Source of the DNA: Pseudomonas sp. L5B5
GTDB lineage: Bacteria; Pseudomonadota; Gammaproteobacteria; Pseudomonadales; Pseudomonadaceae
Assembly: GCF_020520285.1 (NCBI RefSeq)
Contig: NZ_CP084742.1
Coordinates: 5,629,501 to 5,693,500 of the forward strand
Reading direction: 5' to 3'
Length of the DNA stretch: 64,000 nt
Shown here: one piece after another, positions 39,549-48,168 of the stretch
Numbering within the stretch: position 1 is the stretch's first letter
How the letters are laid out: every line of letters begins with the position of its first letter
Position numbers and translations under genes: made by a program
Notes under the pieces: model-generated
Database searches by the model: none
Seen by the model: the letters and a program-made list of their open reading frames with translations, nothing else
Told to the model about the DNA's origin: nothing

Positions 39549-39953
39549 TTACTGCTCCTCGCCGGCGGCCAGTTGTTGCAGCACCTGCATGGCGCGCCCG
39601 GCATCCGCCTGGCCGACGAACAGGTGATCGTGGTAGTACCCGGCAATCACGTTGCAGCTGATCCCGGCCCGGCCCAGGGCCCCGGCGAAGGCGGCTGTCA
39701 GGCCCACGGCCTGCAGCGCCGAGTGCACCTGGAGGGTGATCCAGGCCGCCACGTAGTCGAAGCCCAGGCCGAGGTGTTCGGCCTGTTCGCGACGCACGAT
39801 CACCGTCAGGCCCTCATGCTCGCGAAAACTGCCCAGCACTTCGCAGCCCTGCAGCAGGCTGGGGTCAGTGACGGAACAGAACACATACTCACCGTCGTTG
39901 AGTTGCGGGCTCATGCTGCGCAGCAAAGTGGCGAGGGAGGTTTCACCGGCCAT
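39549..39953 (-). CDS. ACT domain protein (COG3602, DUF2241/ACT_7 type)
   Basis: A 134-residue protein with two ACT-like halves: DUF2241 (about 1-60, DGEYVFCSV) and ACT_7 (about 65-130, AAWITLQVHSALQAVGLTAA and GISCNVIAGYYHDHLFV). ACT_7 domains bind amino acids; in animal CASTOR proteins the ligand is arginine. It is first in a two-gene operon with argO, divergent from argP, so a role as a basic-amino-acid sensor or as an accessory to export is plausible but untested. Confidence 0.82.
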   Translation of the reverse strand: MAGETSLATLLRSMSPQLNDGEYVFCSVTDPSLLQGCEVLGSFREHEGLTVIVRREQAEHLGLGFDYVAAWITLQVHSALQAVGLTAAFAGALGRAGISCNVIAGYYHDHLFVGQADAGRAMQVLQQLAAGEEQ

Positions 39954-40132
39954 GAAGAAGATCCTTGAACGAAAAGGCGATACGGAGGCTTTGTGCTTAA
40001 TGCCGATCAGTTGAGGAAATGGCAGGGGATCACCTGGCTTAACTGACTGGCATTAGGCTTTATGCTGGCTATTTTCCGGTGTGGGGCTGTATAAGAAAAA
40101 CCAATAGTGCTGATCTCTCATTAGGAAAACTG
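39954..40132. promoter_or_regulatory. Divergent argP / ACT-argO promoter region
   Basis: A 179-base region between divergent transcription units. ArgP in E. coli binds upstream of argO and itself. The stretch 40040-40120 is relatively AT-rich. I could not define a specific ArgP site. Confidence 0.4.
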
Positions 40133-41032
40133 ATGTTCGACTACAAGTTGCTTTCGGCTCTTGCCGCCGTGGTCGAGCAGGCCGGGTTCGAGCGTGCGGC
40201 CCAGGTGCTGGGCTTGTCGCAATCGGCGATTTCCCAGCGCATCAAGCTGCTGGAGGCCCGGGTCGGCCAGCCGGTCCTGGTCCGGGTCACGCCACCGGCT
40301 CCCACCGAGATCGGCCGGCGCCTGCTCAACCATGTGCAGCAGGTGCGCTTGCTGGAGCGCGACCTGCAGAGCCTGGTGCCGGCCCTGGACGAAGAAGGGC
40401 TGCCGGAGCGCCTGCGCATCGCCCTCAACGCCGATAGCCTGGCCACCTGGTGGGCCGAGGCGGTGGGGGACTTCTGCGCCGAGCATCATCTGCTCCTGGA
40501 CCTGGTGGTGGAGGATCAGACGGTGGGCCTCAAGCGCATGCGTGCCGGGGAAGTGGCGGCTTGCGTCTGTGCCAGCGAGCGGCCGGTGGCCGGAGCCCGC
40601 AGCCTGTTGCTGGGCGCCATGCGCTACCGGGCCCTGGCCAGCCCGGCGTTCATCGCCCGACACTTTCCCCAGGGCGTGCGTGCCGAGCAACTGGCCCGGA
40701 CGCCAGCCCTGGTGTTCGGCCCCGATGACTTCCTGCAGCATCGCTACCTGGCATCCCTGGGGGTCGACGGCGGTTTCGAGCATCACCTGTGTCCTTCCTC
40801 CGAAGGCTTCATCCGCCTCACGGAAGCCGGGCTGGGCTGGGGGCTGGTGCCCGAATTGCAGGTTCGCGAGCAGTTGCAGCGCGGTGTCCTGGTGGAACTC
40901 CTGCCGGATAAACCCATCGATGTGCCGCTGTACTGGCATCATTGGCGCAATGGTGGACAACTGCTGGGGTTGCTCACCGAGCACCTGGCACGTTTATCCG
41001 CACAGTGGCTGGTGCCCTGGGAGCAGCCGTAA
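40133..41032 (+). CDS. argP: LysR-family regulator ArgP (IciA)
   Basis: A 299-residue LysR-type regulator. The N-terminal winged helix-turn-helix (about 1-60, ERAAQVLGLSQSAISQRIKLLEARVGQPVLVR) is of the ArgP/IciA subgroup, with the C-terminal co-inducer domain after residue 90. In E. coli ArgP with arginine activates argO, and with lysine traps polymerase there. It is divergent from the ACT-argO operon. I chose ATG 40133, preceded by AGGA. Confidence 0.92.
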   Translation: MFDYKLLSALAAVVEQAGFERAAQVLGLSQSAISQRIKLLEARVGQPVLVRVTPPAPTEIGRRLLNHVQQVRLLERDLQSLVPALDEEGLPERLRIALNADSLATWWAEAVGDFCAEHHLLLDLVVEDQTVGLKRMRAGEVAACVCASERPVAGARSLLLGAMRYRALASPAFIARHFPQGVRAEQLARTPALVFGPDDFLQHRYLASLGVDGGFEHHLCPSSEGFIRLTEAGLGWGLVPELQVREQLQRGVLVELLPDKPIDVPLYWHHWRNGGQLLGLLTEHLARLSAQWLVPWEQP

Positions 41033-41038
41033 GCGTCA

Positions 41039-41091
41039 AGCGACAAGCTGCAAGTCAGCAGTTCTTCACTTGCAGCTTGTGGCTGGTCGCT
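41039..41091. repeat. REP-like inverted repeat
   Basis: Inner arms ACAAGCTGCAAGT and ACTTGCAGCTTGT pair perfectly over 13 bases around a 12-base loop, and outer AGCGAC/GTCGCT pairs six more. This class of AAGCTGCAAG repeat recurs between genes in the P. fluorescens group. It lies between argP and the epimerase gene and may act as a terminator or mRNA stabiliser. Confidence 0.65.
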
Positions 41092-41131
41092 GCTTTTCTG
41101 TTGTTCGTCACTGCTTTCTTAGGAATATTTC

Positions 41132-42124
41132 ATGAAGATTCTGGTCACCGGCGCAAGCGGCTTCATCGGCGGGCGCTTCGCCCGTTTCGCCCTTGAGCAG
41201 GGCCTGGAGGTGCGCGTCAACGGACGTCGCGCCGAAGCCGCGGAGCACCTGGTGCGCCGTGGCGCCGAATTCATCCAGGGCGACCTGGGCGACGCCGACC
41301 TGGTGCGCGAGCTGTGCCGCGACGTCGATACCGTGGTGCATTGTGCCGGTGCGGTGGGCCTGTGGGGCCGTTACCAGGATTTCCACCAGGGCAACGTGCA
41401 GGTTACCGAGAACGTGGTGGAAGCCTGCCTCAAGCAGCGGGTCCGGCGCCTGGTGCACCTGTCCTCGCCCTCGATCTACTTCGACGGGCGCGATCACCTG
41501 GGCTTGACCGAAGAACAGGTGCCCAAGCGTTTCAAGCATCCCTATGCCGCCACCAAGTACCTGGCCGAGCAGAAGGTCTTCGGTGCCCAGGAATTCGGTC
41601 TGGAAGTGCTGGCCCTGCGCCCGCGTTTCGTCACTGGCGCCGGCGACATGAGCATCTTCCCGCGGCTGTTGAAGATGCAGCGCAAGGGCCGCCTGGCCAT
41701 CGTTGGCAATGGTTTGAACAAGGTCGACTTCACCAGTGTGCACAACCTCAATGACGCCCTGTTCAGTTGCCTGCAGGCCAGTGGCTCGGCCCTGGGCAAG
41801 GTCTACAACATCAGTAACGGCGCCCCGGTGCCGCTGTGGGACGTGGTCAACTACGTGATGCGCCAGATGCAGGTGCCGCAGGTCACGCGCTACCGCTCCT
41901 ATGGCCTGGCCTACAGCGTGGCGGCGCTCAACGAAGGCTTCTGCCGGATTTGGCCGGGGCGCCCGGAACCGACCCTGACACGCCTAGGCATGCAGGTCAT
42001 GAACAAGGATTTCACCCTGGATATCAGCCGGGCCCGGCATCATCTGGGCTATGAGCCCAGGGTCAGCCTGTGGGCCGCCCTGGATGAGTTCTGCAGCTGG
42101 TGGAAGGCCCAGGACATGGGATGA
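41132..42124 (+). CDS. NAD-dependent epimerase/dehydratase family protein
   Basis: A 330-residue extended-SDR protein. The Rossmann motif is GASGFIGGRFARF at residues 7-19; the catalytic serine and tyrosine/lysine appear as LSSPSIYFDGR and PYAATKYLAEQ. The C-terminal half resembles 3-beta-hydroxysteroid dehydrogenase-like or epimerase enzymes. The same neighbour of argP occurs in P. aeruginosa (PA4362). The substrate is unknown. Apparently a single gene. Confidence 0.85.
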   Translation: MKILVTGASGFIGGRFARFALEQGLEVRVNGRRAEAAEHLVRRGAEFIQGDLGDADLVRELCRDVDTVVHCAGAVGLWGRYQDFHQGNVQVTENVVEACLKQRVRRLVHLSSPSIYFDGRDHLGLTEEQVPKRFKHPYAATKYLAEQKVFGAQEFGLEVLALRPRFVTGAGDMSIFPRLLKMQRKGRLAIVGNGLNKVDFTSVHNLNDALFSCLQASGSALGKVYNISNGAPVPLWDVVNYVMRQMQVPQVTRYRSYGLAYSVAALNEGFCRIWPGRPEPTLTRLGMQVMNKDFTLDISRARHHLGYEPRVSLWAALDEFCSWWKAQDMG

Positions 42125-42231
42125 AGCCCCAGGACTGAACCGGTTTCGCCTGGCTCGGTCCATTGGCCAGGCCCATTGGCGGTTTATACTCGCCGCACTC
42201 AGCCCCCTCCGTGGTTCAGAAAGGTTGCCCC

Positions 42232-43071
42232 ATGCGTAACGATGCACACGATGACTTCGATGACGTTCCAAGTCTGCGCGCCGATTCCCTCGACGACGAT
42301 GTCTTCCCGACCACCAGTGGTGCCCGCGAGCGCACCACGGCTCATTCGCGCAGCACCCCGGCTGCCACGCTCAAGCGTCCCAGCACCGGCCCGTTGTGGG
42401 CCCTGGTGGGGGCATTGTTCTTTGCCTTCCTCGGCCTGGCCTGGTGGAGCTTCCAGCAGATCTCGCTGATGGAGCAGCAGTTGGTGGCCACCCAGGAAAG
42501 TTTCGCCAGGATCAGCGAAGAGGCCGCAGGCCGCTTGCAGGACATCTCCGGCAAGGTGGTGGCCAGCCAGACCAACGTCACCAGCGACAGCGAAGCGTTG
42601 AAGTTGCAGATCAAGCAGCTGGAAAGTCGCTTGCAGGACCAGGGGCGCCAGCAGCAGGGCGTGGCCGGCCAGGCCACCGACCTGGACAAGCGCCTGGCCC
42701 AGATCAGTACCCAGGGCACCGAGCAGCAGGCCGCCAATGCCCAGTTGCAGGCCCAGGTGAAAGCCCTGGGTAGCGAGCTGGCGAGCCTCAAGGGGGCCCA
42801 AGCCGATGGTGGCAAGGTCGATGCCCAGCTCAAGAGCCTGGCCGCCGAACTGGCCACGCTGAAGAAACAGGGCAACCCCAGCGCCGCCATCGAGCGCCTG
42901 GAGCAGGACCTGATCGTGCTCAAGAGCCAGCAGGACAACCGGCCTGCTGCCTCGCAGAACGGTGCCAGCACCGCCGAGTTCGATGCCTTTCGTGGTCAGG
43001 TCACCCGTAATATCAATACCCTGCAGAGCCAGATCCAGAACCTGCAGCAGCAGATCAACACCCGCCCTTGA
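42232..43071 (+). CDS. Membrane-anchored coiled-coil protein
   Basis: A 279-residue protein. The N-terminal 50 residues are acidic, then Ser/Thr/Arg-rich and probably cytoplasmic; one membrane segment lies at about 54-74 (LWALVGALFFAFLGLAWWSF), and the remaining 200 residues are a Gln/Ala/Leu-rich periplasmic coiled coil, ending in a shorter second coil (TRNINTLQSQIQNLQQQI). This layout suits an oligomeric envelope scaffold. No enzymatic motif. It is followed by a Cache-domain protein about 115 bases on. The family is conserved in Pseudomonas but I know no function. Confidence 0.75.
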   Translation: MRNDAHDDFDDVPSLRADSLDDDVFPTTSGARERTTAHSRSTPAATLKRPSTGPLWALVGALFFAFLGLAWWSFQQISLMEQQLVATQESFARISEEAAGRLQDISGKVVASQTNVTSDSEALKLQIKQLESRLQDQGRQQQGVAGQATDLDKRLAQISTQGTEQQAANAQLQAQVKALGSELASLKGAQADGGKVDAQLKSLAAELATLKKQGNPSAAIERLEQDLIVLKSQQDNRPAASQNGASTAEFDAFRGQVTRNINTLQSQIQNLQQQINTRP

Positions 43072-43188
43072 TCCGCCGGGCCCCGTCGCGTGTTGCGCGG
43101 CCGGGCCCGACCGCGATCCGCTGAATGTTCACCCATGTCCCGCAGCCGGCTACGCTCTTCGAACGTCAATGCGAATGAGGAGTGGGCG

Positions 43189-44034
43189 ATGAAACGGTTG
43201 CGCAAGCATGCCTGGCTGGGCTGGTGGCTGTTGCTGTGTGTCGGTCCGCTCCAGGCGGCTGAGCCCGCCGATGACGGGGCCTTGGCGCGAGCGCTGCTGG
43301 AAAAGGCCTTGGTCCGTTATCAGGAACAGGGTGACAAGGCGTTTGCCGCGTTCAGCCGCCAGGGTGAATTCGTCGACCAGGACCGCTATGTGTTTGTGGT
43401 GGACACCCACGGGGTGATGCTGGCCAGCGGCGGCCCATCGTCGGCATTGATCGGCCGCGACGTATCGCGAGTGCTGGGGGCGGATTTGCGCAAGGCGTTC
43501 GAAGAGGCATTGCGGACCCCGCAGGGCAGCGGCATCCAGCAGGCCGAGTACCGTTGGCAGAACTGGGCCGATGGCAAGATCGAACGCAAGCATGTGTACT
43601 TCCAGCGCGTTGGCGAGCGGATCCTGGCGGTGGGTTATTACCTGCCCCGAGCGTCGGCGGACCAGGCCCGGGCGCTGCTCGAGCGTACGGCCGACGCCCT
43701 GGCCAAGGACCAGGCGGGCACGCTCAAGGCCATCAATGACCTGCAGGGTGGATTCATCGAAGACGATTTGTACGTGTTCGTGGTGAGCCTGGATACCCGA
43801 CGTTATTTGGCCCACGGCACCAACTTGCGATTGCTCGACACCGACTTCGCCAAGGTCCGTGACCCCGATGGCAAGCCGGTGGGCGAGCCGATGCTGGCGT
43901 TGCTGGCGCGCCAGGACCAGGGCGAGTACAGGTATCGCTGGAAGAATCCGGTGACCGGCCGGATCGAAGACAAGCACGCCTATCTGCGCAAGGTCGGCTC
44001 GCTGCTGGTCGCGGTGGGGTACTACAGCCCTTGA
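43189..44034 (+). CDS. Periplasmic protein with two Cache domains
   Basis: A 281-residue protein with a signal peptide (cleavage near LQAA|EPAD) and two successive single-Cache-2 domains (about 30-150 and 160-281), each ending alike: ERILAVGYYLPRA and SLLVAVGYYSP. RYVFVVDTHGVML and DLYVFVVSLDTRR are the paired inner strands. Cache domains bind small ligands in sensors; here no kinase, cyclase or chemotaxis domain is attached, so it is either a soluble binding protein or a partner for a separate receptor. GAGGAG precedes the ATG. Confidence 0.82.
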   Translation: MKRLRKHAWLGWWLLLCVGPLQAAEPADDGALARALLEKALVRYQEQGDKAFAAFSRQGEFVDQDRYVFVVDTHGVMLASGGPSSALIGRDVSRVLGADLRKAFEEALRTPQGSGIQQAEYRWQNWADGKIERKHVYFQRVGERILAVGYYLPRASADQARALLERTADALAKDQAGTLKAINDLQGGFIEDDLYVFVVSLDTRRYLAHGTNLRLLDTDFAKVRDPDGKPVGEPMLALLARQDQGEYRYRWKNPVTGRIEDKHAYLRKVGSLLVAVGYYSP

Positions 44035-44047
44035 AGCCGCGGCCCGC

Positions 44048-45565
44048 TCAGCGGGCCTTGTCTTCACGCCCGCGCAGCAGGCGGTTGGGCATGGCGATGG
44101 CTGCTGCCAGCCCCAGCAGCGACACTCCGGCGCTGACCAGCAACAGGTGCCGGAAGGTCTGCAGCAGTTCGCCTCGCAACAGGTCTCGGGCCGCACCCGG
44201 TGCGGCATTCAGGCCTTCGAGCAGGGCATTGCCGGAGTGTCCTTCGCCCAGCACTGCAGCGCCATCGGCGTGGGGCAGGCCGGAGTTCTGCAGCAGAGCC
44301 AGCAGCAGCGCCGACATCAAGGCCACCCCGACGGCACCCCCCAGGGCACGGAACAGGTTGGTGGTGCTGGTGGCGACTCCGATATCCCGCTGCTCCACCG
44401 CATTTTGAGTGCCCACCAGCGAGGTGGGGAACTGCATGCCGCCGGCAATGCCGCAGAGCAACATGAACAGGCTGCTCCAGAACACGGCCTGGGGCGGCAC
44501 CAGGGCCATGCCGAGGATCGCGATCGGCATCAGCAGGGCGCCGGTGAGAATCATCGGTTTGTAGCGGCCGGTCACCGAGGTCAGTCGCCCGGCACAATAG
44601 GCGCCCATGGGCAGGCCCATGGCCAGGGGCAGCAGGTGCAGGGCGGCGCTGTCGGCGCCGGCCCCGGTGATGCTCTGCAAGCGCAGGGGCATCAGCACGA
44701 TCAGCGAGATGGCCTGGAAACTGGTGAAAAATATCGTGCACCAGCACAGCAGGGCATCGCGGTTGGCGAACAGATGCATCGGCAACAGCGGTTCGCGGGT
44801 CCGGCGCTCATGCCAGGCGAACAGGGCCAGGACGATGACCGCAATGCCCAGCAGCTCGAGCACTTCTGCGCTGCGCCAGGAGTAGCCCTGGCCGACCTGG
44901 GTAATGCCCAGCAGCAATGCGCTGAGGCCGACGATCAACAACAGGGTGCCGAGGTAGTCGATGATGGGCTTGCGCTGGGGCACCGGCAATCCGACCAGGG
45001 TGCGATGGGTCACCCAAAAGGCGCCCAGGCCGAGCGGCAGGTTGATCAGGAAGACCCAGCGCCAGGACAGGAACTCGGTCATGTAGCCGCCGAGTACCGG
45101 CCCGGCGACGCTGGCCACCGCGTACATGCTGCTGAAGTACCCCTGGTAGCGACCGCGTTCCCGAGGCGGGACGATGTCGCCGATGATCGCCTGGCTGACC
45201 GAAATCATGCCGCCGGCGCCTATGCCCTGGAAGATCCGCGCGAGCACCAACTGCTCCATGTTCTGGGCCAGGCCGCAAAACAGCGAGGCCAGGGTAAACA
45301 GCCCCAGGCCGAACAGCATCAGCCGGCGCCGGCCGTAGAGGTCGCCCAGCTTGCCGTAGATCGGCACGGCCACGGTCATGGCCACCATGTAGCCGGAAAT
45401 CACCCAGGCCAGCAGGCCGACGTCCTTGAACTGGGCGGAGATGGCCGGCATCGAGACCGCGACTATCGTCTGGTCGAGGGCACCGAGGAAGATCGCCAGC
45501 ATCAGGGCGGCCAGCACGCTGCGGATGGCCACCGGGGACGGGCCAGGTTGTTGAGGATGGGACAC
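44048..45565 (-). CDS. DHA2-family multidrug efflux MFS transporter
   Basis: A 505-residue drug:proton antiporter with 14 predicted membrane segments. LDQTIVAVSMPAI (motif D1-like) and the cytoplasmic loop GKLGDLYGRRR (motif A) place it in the EmrB/QacA group. The start is GTG 45565, with AGG 8 bases upstream. It is a single gene beside a divergent AraC regulator; no membrane-fusion partner gene (EmrA type) is adjacent. The drugs exported cannot be told from sequence. Confidence 0.88.
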   Translation of the reverse strand: MSHPQQPGPSPVAIRSVLAALMLAIFLGALDQTIVAVSMPAISAQFKDVGLLAWVISGYMVAMTVAVPIYGKLGDLYGRRRLMLFGLGLFTLASLFCGLAQNMEQLVLARIFQGIGAGGMISVSQAIIGDIVPPRERGRYQGYFSSMYAVASVAGPVLGGYMTEFLSWRWVFLINLPLGLGAFWVTHRTLVGLPVPQRKPIIDYLGTLLLIVGLSALLLGITQVGQGYSWRSAEVLELLGIAVIVLALFAWHERRTREPLLPMHLFANRDALLCWCTIFFTSFQAISLIVLMPLRLQSITGAGADSAALHLLPLAMGLPMGAYCAGRLTSVTGRYKPMILTGALLMPIAILGMALVPPQAVFWSSLFMLLCGIAGGMQFPTSLVGTQNAVEQRDIGVATSTTNLFRALGGAVGVALMSALLLALLQNSGLPHADGAAVLGEGHSGNALLEGLNAAPGAARDLLRGELLQTFRHLLLVSAGVSLLGLAAAIAMPNRLLRGREDKAR

Positions 45566-45919
45566 GGAAGAACCTGCGGGCAGTGATGGGGCGGGCGAAT
45601 TGAGCCGGCACAGATGCAGGCCAGTGTACTGGATAGGTGCCTACCGGATAGCGCTGCAACCTTGTTGCTGACGGTTATTTCATGAAGATTCCCGGGCATG
45701 GCCTAGTGATGGCTTGCAGCGGAATGGGAAGCATTCTGTATAGTGTCGGATCTGTGCGCGCTGTTCGGCAGGCGACAGAATGAGTGTGTATGAATGTTGC
45801 CTATGCTTGCATTTTGATCGGGTGAATCCGTCAATTGAGCAAGACCATCCGACGGATCTGCACGTCCCCATCTCCGGGCACGATGCCTGCCCGTTCCCTT
45901 CGAGGCCCGGACTGCAGCG
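45566..45919. other. Divergent region MFS/AraC
   Basis: A 354-base non-coding region that should hold both divergent promoters. TAGGTGCCTA at 45634-45643 is a short near-palindrome flanked by two GGATAG copies and is the best operator candidate, about 70 bases before the MFS start. Nothing else stands out. Confidence 0.4.
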
Positions 45920-46834
45920 ATGAACAAGCCAGCCCTTGCATCCATTCCCGTATTCAAACTCTATGGCCAGAGCCTGGAGTGGCCGACTCCCGACCTGTTG
46001 CACTGCGAGCCCATCAGCTTGCGCGGTCGTGAGTTGCACTGGGAAGTCAAACCCCACCGCCACGCCGACCTCTGCCAGTTGCTGTTCGTGCAGCGTGGCC
46101 AGGTCCAGTTGCAGGTCGAGGACCGGCGGACCCAGCTGGACGAAGCGGCGATCCTGGTCCTGCCGCCGTTGTCGGTCCACGGCTTTCAATTCTCCGAGGA
46201 CGTCGAAGGTCATGTGGTGACCCTGGCGGCGCCGCTGGTGGCCTATCTGCAAGCCCAGTTGGGACAGGCGAAGGGCACCCTGGCCTCTTGTGCCAGCTAC
46301 CCGGCGGGTGACGATGTGCATTACCTGAGCGAGTTGTTCTGCGCGCTGCAGAACGAGTACCAGGGCCAGCAGCCGGCGCGGGAAATGCACATGCATGCGT
46401 TGGTGAGCACGATCGTGGTCTGGGTCGCACGCCAGGCCCAGCAGCGCAACAAGTCCACCCAGCGTCCGCAACGGGCCCGGGAGTACTTCAATGGTTTCAT
46501 GCAATTGGTGGAGGCCCACTACCGCGAGCATGTGAAGGTGGAGGACCTTGCGCACAAACTGGGGATCTCGGTATCGCATCTCAACGGCACCTGCCGCGAA
46601 CTGGCGGGGCAGCCGGCGTTGCAGATCATGCACGAGCGCCAGTTGCTGGAGGCCAAGCGCCTGCTGACCTATACCGGAATGACCATCTACGAGATTTCCG
46701 CCGAGCTGGGGTTCTCCGACCCGACCAACTTCACCCGGCTGTTCCGGCGCCGGGAAGGCATCTCGCCCAAGGTCTTCCGCGATCGCCTGAAAGCCGACCC
46801 GGCCGACGATCGTGGCTCCCTGTCGCTTACCTGA
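45920..46834 (+). CDS. AraC-family transcriptional regulator
   Basis: A 304-residue regulator. An N-terminal cupin-like ligand domain (about 20-110, with HRHADLCQLLFVQRGQ) precedes a C-terminal AraC DNA-binding domain (about 190-290) with two helix-turn-helices: VEDLAHKLGISVSHLNGTCR and IYEISAELGFSDPTNFTRLF. The layout resembles PobR-type regulators, but no pobA is nearby. It is divergent from the DHA2 exporter, which is a likely target. The ligand is unknown. Confidence 0.85.
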   Translation: MNKPALASIPVFKLYGQSLEWPTPDLLHCEPISLRGRELHWEVKPHRHADLCQLLFVQRGQVQLQVEDRRTQLDEAAILVLPPLSVHGFQFSEDVEGHVVTLAAPLVAYLQAQLGQAKGTLASCASYPAGDDVHYLSELFCALQNEYQGQQPAREMHMHALVSTIVVWVARQAQQRNKSTQRPQRAREYFNGFMQLVEAHYREHVKVEDLAHKLGISVSHLNGTCRELAGQPALQIMHERQLLEAKRLLTYTGMTIYEISAELGFSDPTNFTRLFRRREGISPKVFRDRLKADPADDRGSLSLT

Positions 46835-47003
46835 GGGCGTTCAGGGTGGCGTTGTGGGGAATGCAGCGTTCCAGGTTGCAACTGGCATAGGCACGGGTCT
46901 GCATGCGGGCCTGTTCGACGCGGTAGGCGGCGGTGCCGTACAGCGCCAGGGTCACGGTGCAGGTCATGAAAATGGCCAGGTACCTTCTTGTCTTGACGTT
47001 CAT
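46827..47003 (-). CDS. Small membrane protein
   Basis: A 58-residue protein, beginning MNVKTRRYLAIFMTC and ending NATLNALR. One membrane segment (about 8-26) follows a basic N-terminus; the remainder has two cysteines (ASCNLERCIPHN) and should face the periplasm. AGAGG lies about 8 bases before the ATG. Its last 8 bases overlap the 3' end of the AraC gene tail to tail. A perfect inverted repeat sits 20 bases upstream. The signals support a real gene, but I know no family. Confidence 0.55.
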   Translation of the reverse strand: MNVKTRRYLAIFMTCTVTLALYGTAAYRVEQARMQTRAYASCNLERCIPHNATLNALR

Positions 47004-47022
47004 GGCGATGACCTCTGAACTC

Positions 47023-47046
47023 GTGCTTTCGTATTTTCGAAAGCAC
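47023..47046. promoter_or_regulatory. Perfect inverted repeat, possible operator
   Basis: GTGCTTTCG and CGAAAGCAC are 9-base perfect arms separated by TATTTT. It lies 20 bases upstream of the small membrane protein and is not followed by a T-run, so an operator or 5' hairpin is more likely than a terminator. Confidence 0.45.
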
Positions 47047-47149
47047 TGTTATCAGAATAGGCCAGTTGCCAGTACCTGCCAGAGTTCTGCCCCGCTTGTT
47101 TGGCAGGACATTCAGCAAATGGATCGACCCTGGCGCTGTGCCAGGGCGT

Positions 47150-48055
47150 TTACAGGCCCTGGTCCCAGTGAGGCTCCAGGGGAAACCTGAGCACCAGGAA
47201 GTCGAGCATGCTGCGCAAGGTCGCCGGCATGTGCTTGCGCGAGGCATACACGGCGTACATGTTCATCCGGCGGGGTTCGGCATGGCTCAGCAGACGCACC
47301 AGTTCCCCACGTTTGATGTGTTCTCCGGCCTGGTAGCTGGGCAGCATGGCGATGCCGGCACCGGCCATGGTGGCGCGCAGCAGGGTGCTGGCTTCGTTGG
47401 CGCTGATGTTGCCCTGCACCGGCACCGACACCGGTTCGCCATCCTGTTCGAAGTGCCACAGGCTCTTGCCGAAGTAGGAGTGGGTCAGGCAGTTGTGCAG
47501 GCTCAGTTCCTCCACCCGCTGGGGCGCCGGGTGTTCTCGCAGGTAGGCTGGGGCCGCACAGATCACCGAACGGCAGACGGTCAGGCGCCGGGCGATCAGG
47601 TTCGGGTCCAGGTCATTGCTGGTGCGGATCGCCAGGTCGATGCGCTCATCCACCAGGTTCACCGTGCGATCGAGCATTTGCAGGTCGATGCTCACCCCGG
47701 GATTACGCTTGACGTAGTCGGCCATGGCGTCGGCCAGTTGTGACTGGCCGAACGAGGTGCTGACGCTGATGCGCAGCAGCCCGCGCGGGACATCGTCGGG
47801 TTCGCCCACGGCGGCCTGCATGTCGCTGGACAGCTCCAGCATCTGCCGACAGCGCGGCAGGATCTCGCCGCCGGCGGCGGTCAGGCTGAGCTTGCGGGTG
47901 GTGCGGTGCATCAGCCGGGCGCCGACCCAGTCTTCCAGTTCGGCCAGATAGCGCGACACCACCGGTCGCGACAGGTCCAGTTGATCGGCCGCGGCCGATT
48001 GGCTGCCCAGGTCGACTACCGTGACAAACACCCGCATTGCTTGGAGACGATCCAT
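47150..48055 (-). CDS. LysR-family transcriptional regulator
   Basis: A 301-residue LysR-type regulator. The DNA-binding domain (1-60) reads SQSAAADQLDLSRPVVSRYLAELEDWVGARLMHR; the effector domain starts near residue 90. It is divergent from the metallo-beta-lactamase-fold gene with a 113-base gap, the typical layout for control of that gene and probably of the NAD(P)-binding gene after it. The ligand is unknown. Confidence 0.88.
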   Translation of the reverse strand: MDRLQAMRVFVTVVDLGSQSAAADQLDLSRPVVSRYLAELEDWVGARLMHRTTRKLSLTAAGGEILPRCRQMLELSSDMQAAVGEPDDVPRGLLRISVSTSFGQSQLADAMADYVKRNPGVSIDLQMLDRTVNLVDERIDLAIRTSNDLDPNLIARRLTVCRSVICAAPAYLREHPAPQRVEELSLHNCLTHSYFGKSLWHFEQDGEPVSVPVQGNISANEASTLLRATMAGAGIAMLPSYQAGEHIKRGELVRLLSHAEPRRMNMYAVYASRKHMPATLRSMLDFLVLRFPLEPHWDQGL

Positions 48056-48168
48056 GATTTGCCCGCTTTCAGAAACAAACTATGTCCAAGCATCGCATTT
48101 TTTGTAACGAGTCTGGCAACTAAGCTTGCTCCATTCTCAATACGCCAACCGCTGCCGGAGTTGCCCCC

